33,733 nt of DNA, taken from an uncultured Verrucomicrobiota bacterium. Lineage in GTDB: Bacteria > Verrucomicrobiota > Verrucomicrobiia > Verrucomicrobiales > Verrucomicrobiaceae. Below the pieces are notes generated by a model. That model saw only the letters and a program-made list of their open reading frames with translations. It was not told the DNA's origin and did not search any database. The translations under genes were made by a program, and so were the position numbers. Shown here one piece after another: positions 7,173-13,980 of the stretch (its first letter is position 1; each line of letters opens with the position of its first letter). Location: positions 1-33,733 of the forward strand of contig CAJCCF010000386.1 in NCBI GenBank assembly GCA_903960845.1. The letters run 5' to 3'.

Positions 7173-8015
7173 TCACGCAGCCATGCATTGCAGCCGGTCC
7201 ATCACTGCACGGATCGTTTCATCCATCGTTGAGGTGCCGGCAGTGACCCCGACATCACGGACGTCTGCGAACCACGCCGGCTCCAACTCCTCCGCCGTCT
7301 CGACCTGATGCGTCCGGACTCCAAGTTCCCGCGCCTTGTCCGTAAGTTGCCGCGTGTTGTTACTGTTCCGCCCGCCAATGATGATCACTACCTCACAGGA
7401 GCGGCACAGCTCTTCCAGAGCCGACTGGCGCTGCTTCGTCGGATGGCACACGGTGTCCACAAACCGCACTTCGGAGGCTGCATGATGCCGTTTGATCGCC
7501 TCAATCAACTGCAGCACCGCATCCAGCGGCTGCGTGGTTTGGGAAATGATCCCAAGCCGGGCATGATCAGGAATCAAACCAATCTCCCCGGCGCTGAGCA
7601 AAACACTCGCCTGAGGATAATCACCAATCAGTCCGCGAACCTCCACATGCTGCCTTTGCCCGATGACCACCGGGTGGTAACCCTCCTCCACCAGCATCGA
7701 AAGGGCCGCATGCGCCTTCCGCACCAGAGGGCAGGTCGTGTCGGTGATCTCATGACCCGAACTGCGCCAGGCGTCCCGATGCCGATCTGATGCCCCATGC
7801 GCGGTGATCACCACGCGACGGGTGCTCGATGAGTCCAACTGCTCAAGATTCCCCGAGCGCACGCCGAGCGTCTTCAGATGCGCTTCCACCACCGGATTGT
7901 GCACAAGCTGACCGAGTGTGGTCACCGGTCCGCGCATGGCAGCTGCGTGAGTGGCACGTAGAGCGTCGCGAACGCCGAAGCACATGCCGTAATGTTGAGC
8001 GAGATGGAGTTTCAT
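7173..8015 (-). CDS. ispH: 4-hydroxy-3-methylbut-2-enyl diphosphate reductase (IspH/LytB)
   Basis: A 280-residue [4Fe-4S] enzyme of the last MEP-pathway step, reducing HMBPP to IPP and DMAPP. The three cluster cysteines are C12 (GMCFGV), C95 (DTTCPLV) and C190 (DTVCHPT). Substrate-site residues are present: H39 (VHN), H73 (AHG), H123 and E125 (QHVEVRG), T160 (SQTTQ), S218 and N220 (NSNNT) and S262 (GTSTM). Compared with E. coli IspH the second Ser of the NSSNS motif is Asn, TxNRQ is TKQRQ and GASAP is GTSTM, so this is a rather divergent copy. It begins the ispH/di-iron operon, and a palindromic operator sits 48 bases upstream of its start codon. Confidence 0.92.
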   Translation of the reverse strand: MKLHLAQHYGMCFGVRDALRATHAAAMRGPVTTLGQLVHNPVVEAHLKTLGVRSGNLEQLDSSSTRRVVITAHGASDRHRDAWRSSGHEITDTTCPLVRKAHAALSMLVEEGYHPVVIGQRQHVEVRGLIGDYPQASVLLSAGEIGLIPDHARLGIISQTTQPLDAVLQLIEAIKRHHAASEVRFVDTVCHPTKQRQSALEELCRSCEVVIIIGGRNSNNTRQLTDKARELGVRTHQVETAEELEPAWFADVRDVGVTAGTSTMDETIRAVMDRLQCMAA

Positions 8016-8062
8016 GGGGAGGTTGCCGGAGGCTTGTTTGTTAGGGTGGTTGTTGGGGATTA

Positions 8063-8079
8063 ACTTTGCGATACAAAGT
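8063..8079 (-). promoter_or_regulatory. 17-bp palindromic operator before ispH (copy 1)
   Basis: ACTTTG-CGATA-CAAAGT, with perfect 6-bp arms and a 5-nt centre, in the 83-base gap between the winged-helix gene and ispH. Two further copies of the same 6-5-6 palindrome lie before the regulator's own operon at 9056 and 9090. It is probably the binding site of the adjacent winged-helix regulator. Confidence 0.6.
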
Positions 8080-8098
8080 GATTGGATAAAAAACTGTC

Positions 8099-8404
8099 TC
8101 AGCCTTCTGATTTCATGGCCTTCACGATGCTTTCGAGAATGTCCAGGTAGCTCTTGAAGGCCTTGCGGCCGGCGGGGGTGATCTTGTAGGTCGTGCGCGG
8201 GCGGGTGCCGGATTCATCACGGTCCTCCTTCACAAATCCGGCGGTGCTCAGAATGCGCAGGTGGCTGATCAGATTGCCATCGCTCATGCCCAGTTCCGCC
8301 TTCAGATCCTGAAAAGCCCATTCACCACGCCCGGCCAGCAGCGTCATGATCGAGAGACGCGCCTTCTCGTGGATCGTTTTGTCGAGCTGGTCGAAGTCGA
8401 TCAT
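8099..8404 (-). CDS. Winged-helix transcriptional regulator (PF13601-type)
   Basis: A 101-residue DNA-binding protein made of a single winged helix. The order is FDQLDKTIHEKARLSIMTLLAG (helix 1), WAFQDLKAELGM (helix 2), SDGNLISHLRILSTAGFVK (recognition helix), a wing (EDRDESGTRPRTTYKIT) and a C-terminal dimerisation helix (GRKAFKSYLDILESIVKAMK). It belongs with the small MarR/ArsR-like proteins of the Winged helix DNA-binding domain family. No Cys or His metal site of ArsR sensors is seen. Its ATG overlaps the stop codon of the upstream membrane-protein gene by four bases (ATGA), so the pair is translationally coupled. The ACTTTG-N5-CAAAGT palindromes on both sides of the pair suggest autoregulation and control of ispH. 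Confidence 0.88.
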   Translation of the reverse strand: MIDFDQLDKTIHEKARLSIMTLLAGRGEWAFQDLKAELGMSDGNLISHLRILSTAGFVKEDRDESGTRPRTTYKITPAGRKAFKSYLDILESIVKAMKSEG

Positions 8405-9048
8405 TCTGCGGCAGCGGCCTCCGGTTTTCTGCTCACAAACACGGCGATGGCATAGGCGATGTGGAGCAGGCCAAAGGTCGCGCCCATCGCAAGGAAAGCC
8501 GGACCTTCATCGGTCGGCAACATGCGGATATCGGCATTGGCGGCCCAGGCCAGAAACAGTGCCAGCCCGCTGACCACAAACACCCAGCCTAGGCGCACCA
8601 AAGACCGCGGCGAAAAACTCGACGTCGCCAGCAAGGCCAGTCCGTAGCACAAAATCCAGATCAGTGCCGCCATGGTCAGATTATGCAGATAGACGATCAG
8701 GCCGATGCCCAGGACACCGCCCACCAGCATCGGTGGCAAAAGGGCCCGCAACGCCATCCGCATTCCTTCGGATAAAAATGGCTGGCCGCGACGGCGCGCA
8801 TCACTGGAAAGTAAAACGACGTTCAGAATCGAAGTGACGGCGAGGACAGCCAGCCACTGCCAGAGGAACACGTCGTGCGGCGCATCGTTGATCTTTTTGA
8901 AAGCCTCCATGCCCCACAGTGAAACCCCCACCGCCAGCACCCCGCCCACCAACGCTGCAGGAGCCGAGATGGCCCGATAAATGTGGGCTTTCTCCATCAG
9001 GGAACGAATCACACGCAGGTTTTCGAGGGCGTCTTGCTGGCTACTCAT
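8401..9048 (-). CDS. Multi-pass membrane protein paired with the winged-helix regulator
   Basis: A 215-residue integral membrane protein. After a short cytosolic N-terminus (MSSQQDALENLRVIRSLMEKAHIYRAI) hydrophobic segments follow at roughly residues 28-48, 63-82, 100-125, 127-145, 150-170 and 185-205, so about six TM helices; the last residues are Ala/Glu-rich. No transporter or enzyme motif is evident. The start at 9048 is chosen because the N-terminal helical segment fits family members and because a 12-bp inverted repeat ends exactly in front of this ATG. Membrane protein plus small winged-helix regulator in one operon is a recurring arrangement in Acidobacteria and Verrucomicrobia, where the membrane protein may sense or antagonise the regulator; that is inference. 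Confidence 0.8.
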   Translation of the reverse strand: MSSQQDALENLRVIRSLMEKAHIYRAISAPAALVGGVLAVGVSLWGMEAFKKINDAPHDVFLWQWLAVLAVTSILNVVLLSSDARRRGQPFLSEGMRMALRALLPPMLVGGVLGIGLIVYLHNLTMAALIWILCYGLALLATSSFSPRSLVRLGWVFVVSGLALFLAWAANADIRMLPTDEGPAFLAMGATFGLLHIAYAIAVFVSRKPEAAAAE

Positions 9049-9079
9049 GCGGATCACTTTGTGGCATAAAGTGATCCGC
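9049..9079 (-). promoter_or_regulatory. Perfect 12-bp inverted repeat ending at the start codon
   Basis: GCGGATCACTTT (9049-9060) and AAAGTGATCCGC (9068-9079) are exact complements around a 7-nt loop. In the leftward mRNA the hairpin would occupy the bases just 5' of the ATG at 9048, i.e. the ribosome-binding region. It contains operator copy 2 (9056-9072) at its centre, so it can act as a protein site, an RNA switch or both. Confidence 0.65.
9056..9072 (-). promoter_or_regulatory. 17-bp palindromic operator, copy 2
   Basis: ACTTTG-TGGCA-TAAAGT, the 6-5-6 palindrome with one arm mismatch. It lies at the centre of the larger inverted repeat next to the membrane-protein start codon and 34 bases (centre to centre, about three helix turns) from copy 3. 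Confidence 0.55.
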
Positions 9080-9089
9080 GCAAGCGGAA

Positions 9090-9106
9090 ACTTTGCGAAA
9101 CAAAGC
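9090..9106 (-). promoter_or_regulatory. 17-bp palindromic operator, copy 3
   Basis: ACTTTG-CGAAA-CAAAGC, one terminal arm mismatch from the perfect copy before ispH, with which it shares 15 of 17 positions. It is placed upstream of copy 2 in the divergent interval between the membrane-protein gene and the DUF1015 gene. Confidence 0.55.
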
Positions 9107-9141
9107 TCGATGGTTGGAGTCGCCCCAATCATGTCTCCGCC

Positions 9142-9167
9142 GTTGACTTCCTGCCCGCGCAGTCAAC
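9142..9167. repeat. Inverted repeat GTTGACT/AGTCAAC in divergent promoter region
   Basis: Two perfect 7-bp arms (9142-9148 and 9161-9167) separated by 12 bases, 12 bases before the DUF1015 start codon. Each arm contains TTGAC, so they could also be facing -35 elements, but no good -10 follows at the right distance. Role unknown. Confidence 0.35.
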
Positions 9168-9179
9168 CATGCGCGCCCC

Positions 9180-10409
9180 ATGCGCTTTCGTTCCTTTCAG
9201 GGCCTTGTCCCCACTTCCCAGCACGCCGCCGCTGTTGCCGCCGTGCCTTATGATGTCGTCAATCGCGAAGAGTCTTATGCTCTCGCTCATGACAAGCCTT
9301 TGAACCTCCTGCACGTGGACCGGGCGGAAATCGACCTGCCGCTTTCGGTCGATCCATATGCTCCCGAAGTGTATGCAAAGGCCAGGGAGAACTTCGACAA
9401 ACTCCAGGCGGACAAGGTGCTGGTGCGTGAGGCGGCACCGAGCCTTTATCTCTACCGCCAGACGATGGGAAACCACAGTCAAACCGGCCTCGTGGGCGTC
9501 TGCCACACTGAAGATTACGAGCAGGACATCATCAAAAAACATGAGAAGACCCGCCCTGACAAAGAGGACGACCGCACGCGCCTCGTGGATTCGCTGAGCG
9601 CGAATACCGGGCCCATCTTCCTGACCTATCGCGGCCAGCCCGCAATTGATGCCATCATTCAAGGCCACATGCAGGCTCAGGCCGCTGACCATGACTTCAC
9701 CGCAGCCGACGGCGTGCGTCATCAGTCCTGGCGTCTGCCGGCTGAAGCCTGCGCGCAGCTGGAGCAACTCTTTGCCACTCAGGTGCCAGCCGCTTACATC
9801 GCGGACGGGCATCACCGTGCAGCCAGCGCCTTCCGCGTCAGCAGGCTGCGCCGCGAGCGCAATCCCAGCCACAACGGCAGCGAGGAATACAACTGGTTCC
9901 TCTGCGTGCTCTTCCCCGGCAATGAGCTGAACATTCTGCCTTACAACCGCGCCGTGAAGGATCTCAACGGCCGCACGGCGGAGGCATTCCTCGCGGAAGT
10001 CAGCAGCATCTTCACCGTGACTCCGACCGACGTGAAATCACCCGCGCAGCCCGGTCACGCCAGCATGTATCTCGGCGGCAAATGGTATGACCTCGCCTGG
10101 CAGGCGGCGGACAACGCCAGCCCGATCGATCAGCTCGACGTCAGCATCCTTCAGGATCGCCTGTTGCAGCCCGTTCTCGGCATCGACGACCCGCGCACGA
10201 GCAAGCGCATCGACTTCATCGGCGGCATCCGTGGCACAGCCGAGCTGGAAAAGCTCGTCAATGCCGGCGACCACGCCGTGGCCTTCAGCATGTACCCCGT
10301 CACCGTCGATCAGCTCATGGCCATCTCGGATGCCACTCAGATCATGCCGCCGAAGAGCACCTGGTTTGAGCCAAAGCTCCGCTCTGGATTATTCATCCAC
10401 ACGTTCTGA
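9180..10409 (+). CDS. DUF1015 family protein
   Basis: A 409-residue cytosolic protein, full length for DUF1015. Conserved blocks are VAAVPYDVVNREES near the N-terminus (residues 20-32), the HEKTRPDKEDDR motif (121-132), AYIADGHHRAASA (205-217), LPYNRAVKDLNG and the C-terminal FSMYPVTVDQLMAISDATQIMPPKSTWFEPKL. The DGHHR motif recalls the ParB/sulfiredoxin-like fold used by free-serine kinases such as SerK and SbnI, so a small-molecule kinase role is possible; that is inference from one motif. The gene is monocistronic. Its stop codon (10407-10409) touches the stop codon of the convergent PQQ-propeller gene (10410-10412) with no base between. Confidence 0.93.
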   Translation: MRFRSFQGLVPTSQHAAAVAAVPYDVVNREESYALAHDKPLNLLHVDRAEIDLPLSVDPYAPEVYAKARENFDKLQADKVLVREAAPSLYLYRQTMGNHSQTGLVGVCHTEDYEQDIIKKHEKTRPDKEDDRTRLVDSLSANTGPIFLTYRGQPAIDAIIQGHMQAQAADHDFTAADGVRHQSWRLPAEACAQLEQLFATQVPAAYIADGHHRAASAFRVSRLRRERNPSHNGSEEYNWFLCVLFPGNELNILPYNRAVKDLNGRTAEAFLAEVSSIFTVTPTDVKSPAQPGHASMYLGGKWYDLAWQAADNASPIDQLDVSILQDRLLQPVLGIDDPRTSKRIDFIGGIRGTAELEKLVNAGDHAVAFSMYPVTVDQLMAISDATQIMPPKSTWFEPKLRSGLFIHTF

Positions 10410-11963
10410 TCACTTCTCCGGCCTCAGATCAAAGCAGGTGAGTTTGTCCTTCTGGCGAACCACCAGGCGGCCATTGCTCAGTGCGGGCGAGGTGCAGCCC
10501 ATGCCTTCGATCTTCGGACGGGCGAGTTGCTGGTAGCCATCGGCGCCGGCTTTGACGACGCGCAGATGCGTGCCGTTATTCTCCAGAACCATCAGCTTGC
10601 CATCAGCCATGATCGGCGAAGTGATGGTGCTGTTCACTTCATTCTCGACCCAGCTCACTTTGCCGGTCGCCAGCTCCACACACTGGTGCTTGCCGCCGCA
10701 CATGAGATACACGTGATCTTCATGAATGATCGGGCTGCCGCTGTAGCGCAGCGTCACCCAGAAGTTCGACCACATGGTTTTTGGCGGCCCCTCTTTCTGC
10801 CATTGGTAGGCACGCAATCCCACATCCTTGGTGCCGCTGTAAATGACCAGCCAGTCACCCTGGGTCACCGGTGTCGACTGGCCGCCGCCTTCGATTTCCC
10901 AGAGCACTTTTCCCTCTTTGGGCGAGAGGCCGAAGACGCTGTTGTTGCCGACCACCAGCAACACGGGCGTTCCCGAGGCGGGTGTCCACAACGTCGGACT
11001 GCCGGCATTGCTGCGCGCGCTCTTCTGCTCCCAGAGCATCTTGCCATCGGCAACCGCATAGGCCTGCGCGGTTCCGGCGGTCATGTAGAGGGTGTCGCCC
11101 ACAATCAGCGGTGAGGGTGCCGGCCCCTGCGACGCCAGCGCCGCCTTCCACAGCAATTTGCCATCCTTTTGGTTCACGCAGTAGAGATGCGTGCTGCACG
11201 CGGCAAACACCCGCCCGTCCACAACAGCCGCCGTGCTGCTTGAGCCGCGGCCTGTGGGTTTGCCTTCGGACTCAAATTTCCACACCTGCCTGCCGGTGTT
11301 CATGTCCAGACAAACAATGACATCCTTGGCGACCCGGATCGTGTTCGGCACGGCGCCAAGCAGCTTGTCCTTCACAGGCTGGGAGAATTTTTCATCCTCG
11401 ATCCATTTCTTGAACTCATCGGCACTGGCGAACGGTTTACCTTCACGCTTCGCCACCCTGGAAAGCTCCTCCAAAGGCAGTGCGGTCTTGCCTGCCTTGA
11501 AACGCGATTCAGCCCACTTGCCGAGGCTCACGTCTTCTTTCGCGGTGAGGTTCGCTTTGCGCCATTCGATCATCCATTCATCAAACTTCGAGCCGCGCAT
11601 CACGGGGAGATTGAGACGCGTCTCCTCCATCTTTTTCATCAGCTCCGGTGACACGCCGCGATAGTTCATCTGCTGCATGACCTCGGTGTCGATTTCACGC
11701 TTCTCCGACGGCACGCGCTCGTGCCAGACGACGGACATGAACGCCTGCTCACCGGCAATGACCGGACTGCCGTGGCCGCCGTAGTGGTCGCTCGGGATGA
11801 AGTCACTTTCCCAGACCTTCTTCAGACCCGACTCAGGAAAAGTTTCGGCAATGGGCCCGGTGTCCGTGGACACGCCATCGCGGTTGGGGCCGCGCCATTG
11901 CGGCCAGTCGGCGAGGGTGAATGATGTGGAAACGAGAAGGGTGAGAGAGGTCAGCAAGCGCAT
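10410..11963 (-). CDS. Secreted PQQ-like beta-propeller protein with helical insert
   Basis: A 517-residue exported protein: signal peptide MRLLTSLTLLVSTSFTLA, then the DWPQWRGPNRDGVS motif that opens many planctomycetal and verrucomicrobial PQQ-like propellers. WD-like blades with the AxDxxTGxxxWxxE pattern follow, e.g. VIVCLDMNTGRQVWKFESEG, LYCVNQKDGKLLWKAAL, AYAVADGKMLWEQKS, VFGLSPKEGKVLWEIEG, HQCVELATGKVSWVEN. Residues about 80-190 between the first motif and the propeller are charged and helical (SEKREIDTEVMQQMNYRG, KADLTAKEDVS-type stretches), an insert missing in the shorter paralogue at 28389. No catalytic alcohol-dehydrogenase residues or heme motif are seen, so a binding or scaffold role in the periplasm is as likely as enzyme activity. 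Monocistronic, divergent from nrnA. Confidence 0.88.
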   Translation of the reverse strand: MRLLTSLTLLVSTSFTLADWPQWRGPNRDGVSTDTGPIAETFPESGLKKVWESDFIPSDHYGGHGSPVIAGEQAFMSVVWHERVPSEKREIDTEVMQQMNYRGVSPELMKKMEETRLNLPVMRGSKFDEWMIEWRKANLTAKEDVSLGKWAESRFKAGKTALPLEELSRVAKREGKPFASADEFKKWIEDEKFSQPVKDKLLGAVPNTIRVAKDVIVCLDMNTGRQVWKFESEGKPTGRGSSSTAAVVDGRVFAACSTHLYCVNQKDGKLLWKAALASQGPAPSPLIVGDTLYMTAGTAQAYAVADGKMLWEQKSARSNAGSPTLWTPASGTPVLLVVGNNSVFGLSPKEGKVLWEIEGGGQSTPVTQGDWLVIYSGTKDVGLRAYQWQKEGPPKTMWSNFWVTLRYSGSPIIHEDHVYLMCGGKHQCVELATGKVSWVENEVNSTITSPIMADGKLMVLENNGTHLRVVKAGADGYQQLARPKIEGMGCTSPALSNGRLVVRQKDKLTCFDLRPEK

Positions 11964-12132
11964 GGCGATGCGGCCTCAACGCGAGCGCAGAACAAAGCCT
12001 TTCAGCCGACCGCGACTACTTTGCCCAAGCGCAATCGGAGGGTTCTTGAGCAGATCGAACAGTCGGTGCGGCGATGCATCTTCTTCTTGCAGCTTTGGCC
12101 GGGAGTGCTTTGTGCTCACCCGCCCCATCCCA

Positions 12133-13122
12133 ATGTCCGCCCAACTCACCCCACTTTCCGAGATCGCCACCGCTTTGCGTTCCGCGCAGCGCATCGCCAT
12201 TGCCGCACATGTGCGGCCGGACGGAGATGCCGTGGGATCAGTGCTCGCGCTGGCGCTCAGCCTCCGTGCGATGGGCAAGACGGTTTACGCGCTCCTGGAG
12301 GATGGGGTGCCCTCAAACCTGGCCTTCCTGCCTGAGACAGCCACCGTCCTGAGTCCGCCCTACGCCGATTTTGAAATCGATCTCGCCGTGGCAGTCGACA
12401 CAGCCACGCATGAGCGTGTGGGAGCGAACACCGTCACCGCTCTGGGCCGCGCGCCTCTGCTGATCAACATCGATCACCACCCCACCAATCCCGCCTACGG
12501 CCATCTCAACCACGTCGACGGCGCACAGCCGGCCGTGGGTCAGATCATCTATGAACTGCTGCATCAGAACGACCTCCCCATGACGGATGGCGTGATGCAG
12601 CATCTTTTCACGGCCATCAGCACGGACACCGGTTCATTTCAGTTTTCCTGCACCACGGCGCGCACACATGAAATCGCCGCTGAAATGATGCGTGCCGGAC
12701 TCGATACGGCACGGCTGGCCCAGCTCCTGTATCAAACCCAACCCGCACGCCGCTTTGAGCTCATGCGCGCCATGCTCAATGAAATGGAACTCCGCGCCGA
12801 TGGCCGCGTGGTGAGCTGGAATCTGACGCAGGCACTCATGCAGAAAGTTCAGATGGAGTCCGGCGACACCGAAGGTCTCATCGACACGCTGCGCATGATC
12901 GACTCCGTCGTCAGTGCGGTGATTTTTGAAGAGCTGGCCGATGGCAAAATCCGCATCTCCGCCCGCTCCAAGGACAGCCGTCTGGATGTCTCAGCCATCT
13001 GTGGCCAGTTTGGCGGCGGCGGGCACCGGATGGCCGCAGGCGCACGCATGAAAGGCCCGATCACCGAAGCCGCAGAAACCTTTTTGAAAGCACTCGAACA
13101 TGAAGTCAGAAGAATCGCTTAA
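12133..13122 (+). CDS. nrnA: DHH/DHHA1 phosphoesterase (NrnA-type oligoribonuclease/pAp phosphatase)
   Basis: A 329-residue cytosolic enzyme of the DHH family that degrades nano-RNAs and, in NrnA, dephosphorylates pAp. Motif I is AHVRPDGDAVGS (H26, D30, D32), the central Asp is in LAVAVDTATHERV, motif III is NIDHHPTNPAYG (DHH), motif IV is FTAISTDTGSFQF, and the C-terminal DHHA1 substrate motif is FGGGGHRMAAGARM. The start at 12133 (second codon Ser) gives the normal family length; the same frame is open about 110 codons further upstream but that part has no protein character. It overlaps truB by 23 bases, as in the classic rbfA-nrnA-truB arrangement, although rbfA is missing here. Confidence 0.93.
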   Translation: MSAQLTPLSEIATALRSAQRIAIAAHVRPDGDAVGSVLALALSLRAMGKTVYALLEDGVPSNLAFLPETATVLSPPYADFEIDLAVAVDTATHERVGANTVTALGRAPLLINIDHHPTNPAYGHLNHVDGAQPAVGQIIYELLHQNDLPMTDGVMQHLFTAISTDTGSFQFSCTTARTHEIAAEMMRAGLDTARLAQLLYQTQPARRFELMRAMLNEMELRADGRVVSWNLTQALMQKVQMESGDTEGLIDTLRMIDSVVSAVIFEELADGKIRISARSKDSRLDVSAICGQFGGGGHRMAAGARMKGPITEAAETFLKALEHEVRRIA

Positions 13123-13828
13123 CGGCGTCCTACTCGTTGATAAAGGCCCCGACATGACATCCCACGATGTCGTGGCAGTGGCCCGCCGCTGCCTGAACAT
13201 GAAAAAGATCGGCCACTGCGGCACGCTCGATCCCATGGCCACCGGCATGCTCATCCTTGTGCTCGGCAGCGGCACCAAACTGCAGGACCTCCTGATGAGC
13301 GAGGACAAGGAATACACCGGCAGCCTGAAGCTCGGCGCCACCACCTCCACGCAGGATCGTGAAGGTGAAATCCTGGAAGAGAGGCCCGTCCCCGCCCTGA
13401 CCGAAGAAGAAATCAAGGCGGCCTTTGATGCTTACAAAGGCGACTTCTACCAGATGCCGCCGATGGTCAGCGCGATCAAAATCAATGGCGTCCCGCTCTA
13501 CAAACTGGCACGCAAAGGCCAGGTCGTGGAACGCGAACCGCGCTTCGTCCGCGTCTACGATTACCAGATCAACCGGATTGCCGTGCCGGACATCGATTTC
13601 CGGGTCGTCTGCAGCAAGGGCTTCTACGTCCGCACTTATGCTCACGACATCGGCGAGAAACTCGGCTGTGGCGCGCATCTCACCGATCTGCGCCGCACGC
13701 GCAGCGGGCATTTCAAATTCACGGAGGGCAATCACACCACCTTTGCCGCGCTCAAGGAAGGCCGCCGGGAGGAAGTCATGAAGTCCATCATGAGCCTCTA
13801 TGACGTGTCGAAGCTCAGAGGCGCGTAG
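13100..13828 (+). CDS. truB: tRNA pseudouridine(55) synthase TruB
   Basis: A 242-residue enzyme that converts U55 in the T-loop of tRNAs to pseudouridine. The catalytic Asp is D44 in GHCGTLDPMATGML, preceded by the NGVLLVDKGPDMTSHDVV strand. Family motifs YTGSLKLGATTSTQDREGE, FYQMPPMVSAIKINGVPLYKLARKG and CSKGFYVRTYAHDIGEKLGCGAHLTDLRRTRSGHF are all intact. It is a short TruB: the C-terminal PUA-like extension of E. coli TruB is missing. Translation starts inside the last codons of nrnA in another frame, implying coupling between the two. Confidence 0.96.
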   Translation: MKSEESLNGVLLVDKGPDMTSHDVVAVARRCLNMKKIGHCGTLDPMATGMLILVLGSGTKLQDLLMSEDKEYTGSLKLGATTSTQDREGEILEERPVPALTEEEIKAAFDAYKGDFYQMPPMVSAIKINGVPLYKLARKGQVVEREPRFVRVYDYQINRIAVPDIDFRVVCSKGFYVRTYAHDIGEKLGCGAHLTDLRRTRSGHFKFTEGNHTTFAALKEGRREEVMKSIMSLYDVSKLRGA

Positions 13829-13836
13829 AGGTCGCC

Positions 13837-13974
13837 AATGACCAATGAGTAAAACCTAATGACGAAAGAAATCCGAATTCCGAATCTCGAAAAAGTTGGG
13901 ATGCCGGTTCTTGGTCGTCTCGGCATTAGGGCTTCGTCATTCATTCGTCATTCTGAAATTCGTCATTCGTCATT
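13837..13974. repeat. TTCGTCATT/AATGACGAA repeat cluster between truB and rsmE
   Basis: The 152-base gap contains four TTCGTCATT copies at 13933, 13944, 13959 and 13966 (the last two overlapping by two bases). A reverse copy AATGACGAA lies at 13858-13866, and AATGACCAATGA, a degenerate unit, at 13838. The left half is therefore complementary to the right half and a long imperfect stem can form. Similar tandem heptamers are, from memory, frequent in verrucomicrobial intergenic regions. The cluster ends six bases before the rsmE start codon. Confidence 0.7.
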
Positions 13975-13980
13975 CCCCTG

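Noticed and set aside
13100..13122. Possible frameshift or gene fusion between nrnA and truB
   Set aside because: The 23-base overlap joins two complete proteins of normal length; the overlap is a common arrangement for this pair and reflects translational coupling.
13837..13974. CRISPR-like array between truB and rsmE
   Set aside because: Units are only 7-9 bp and partly overlap, with no regular spacers and no cas genes in the window.
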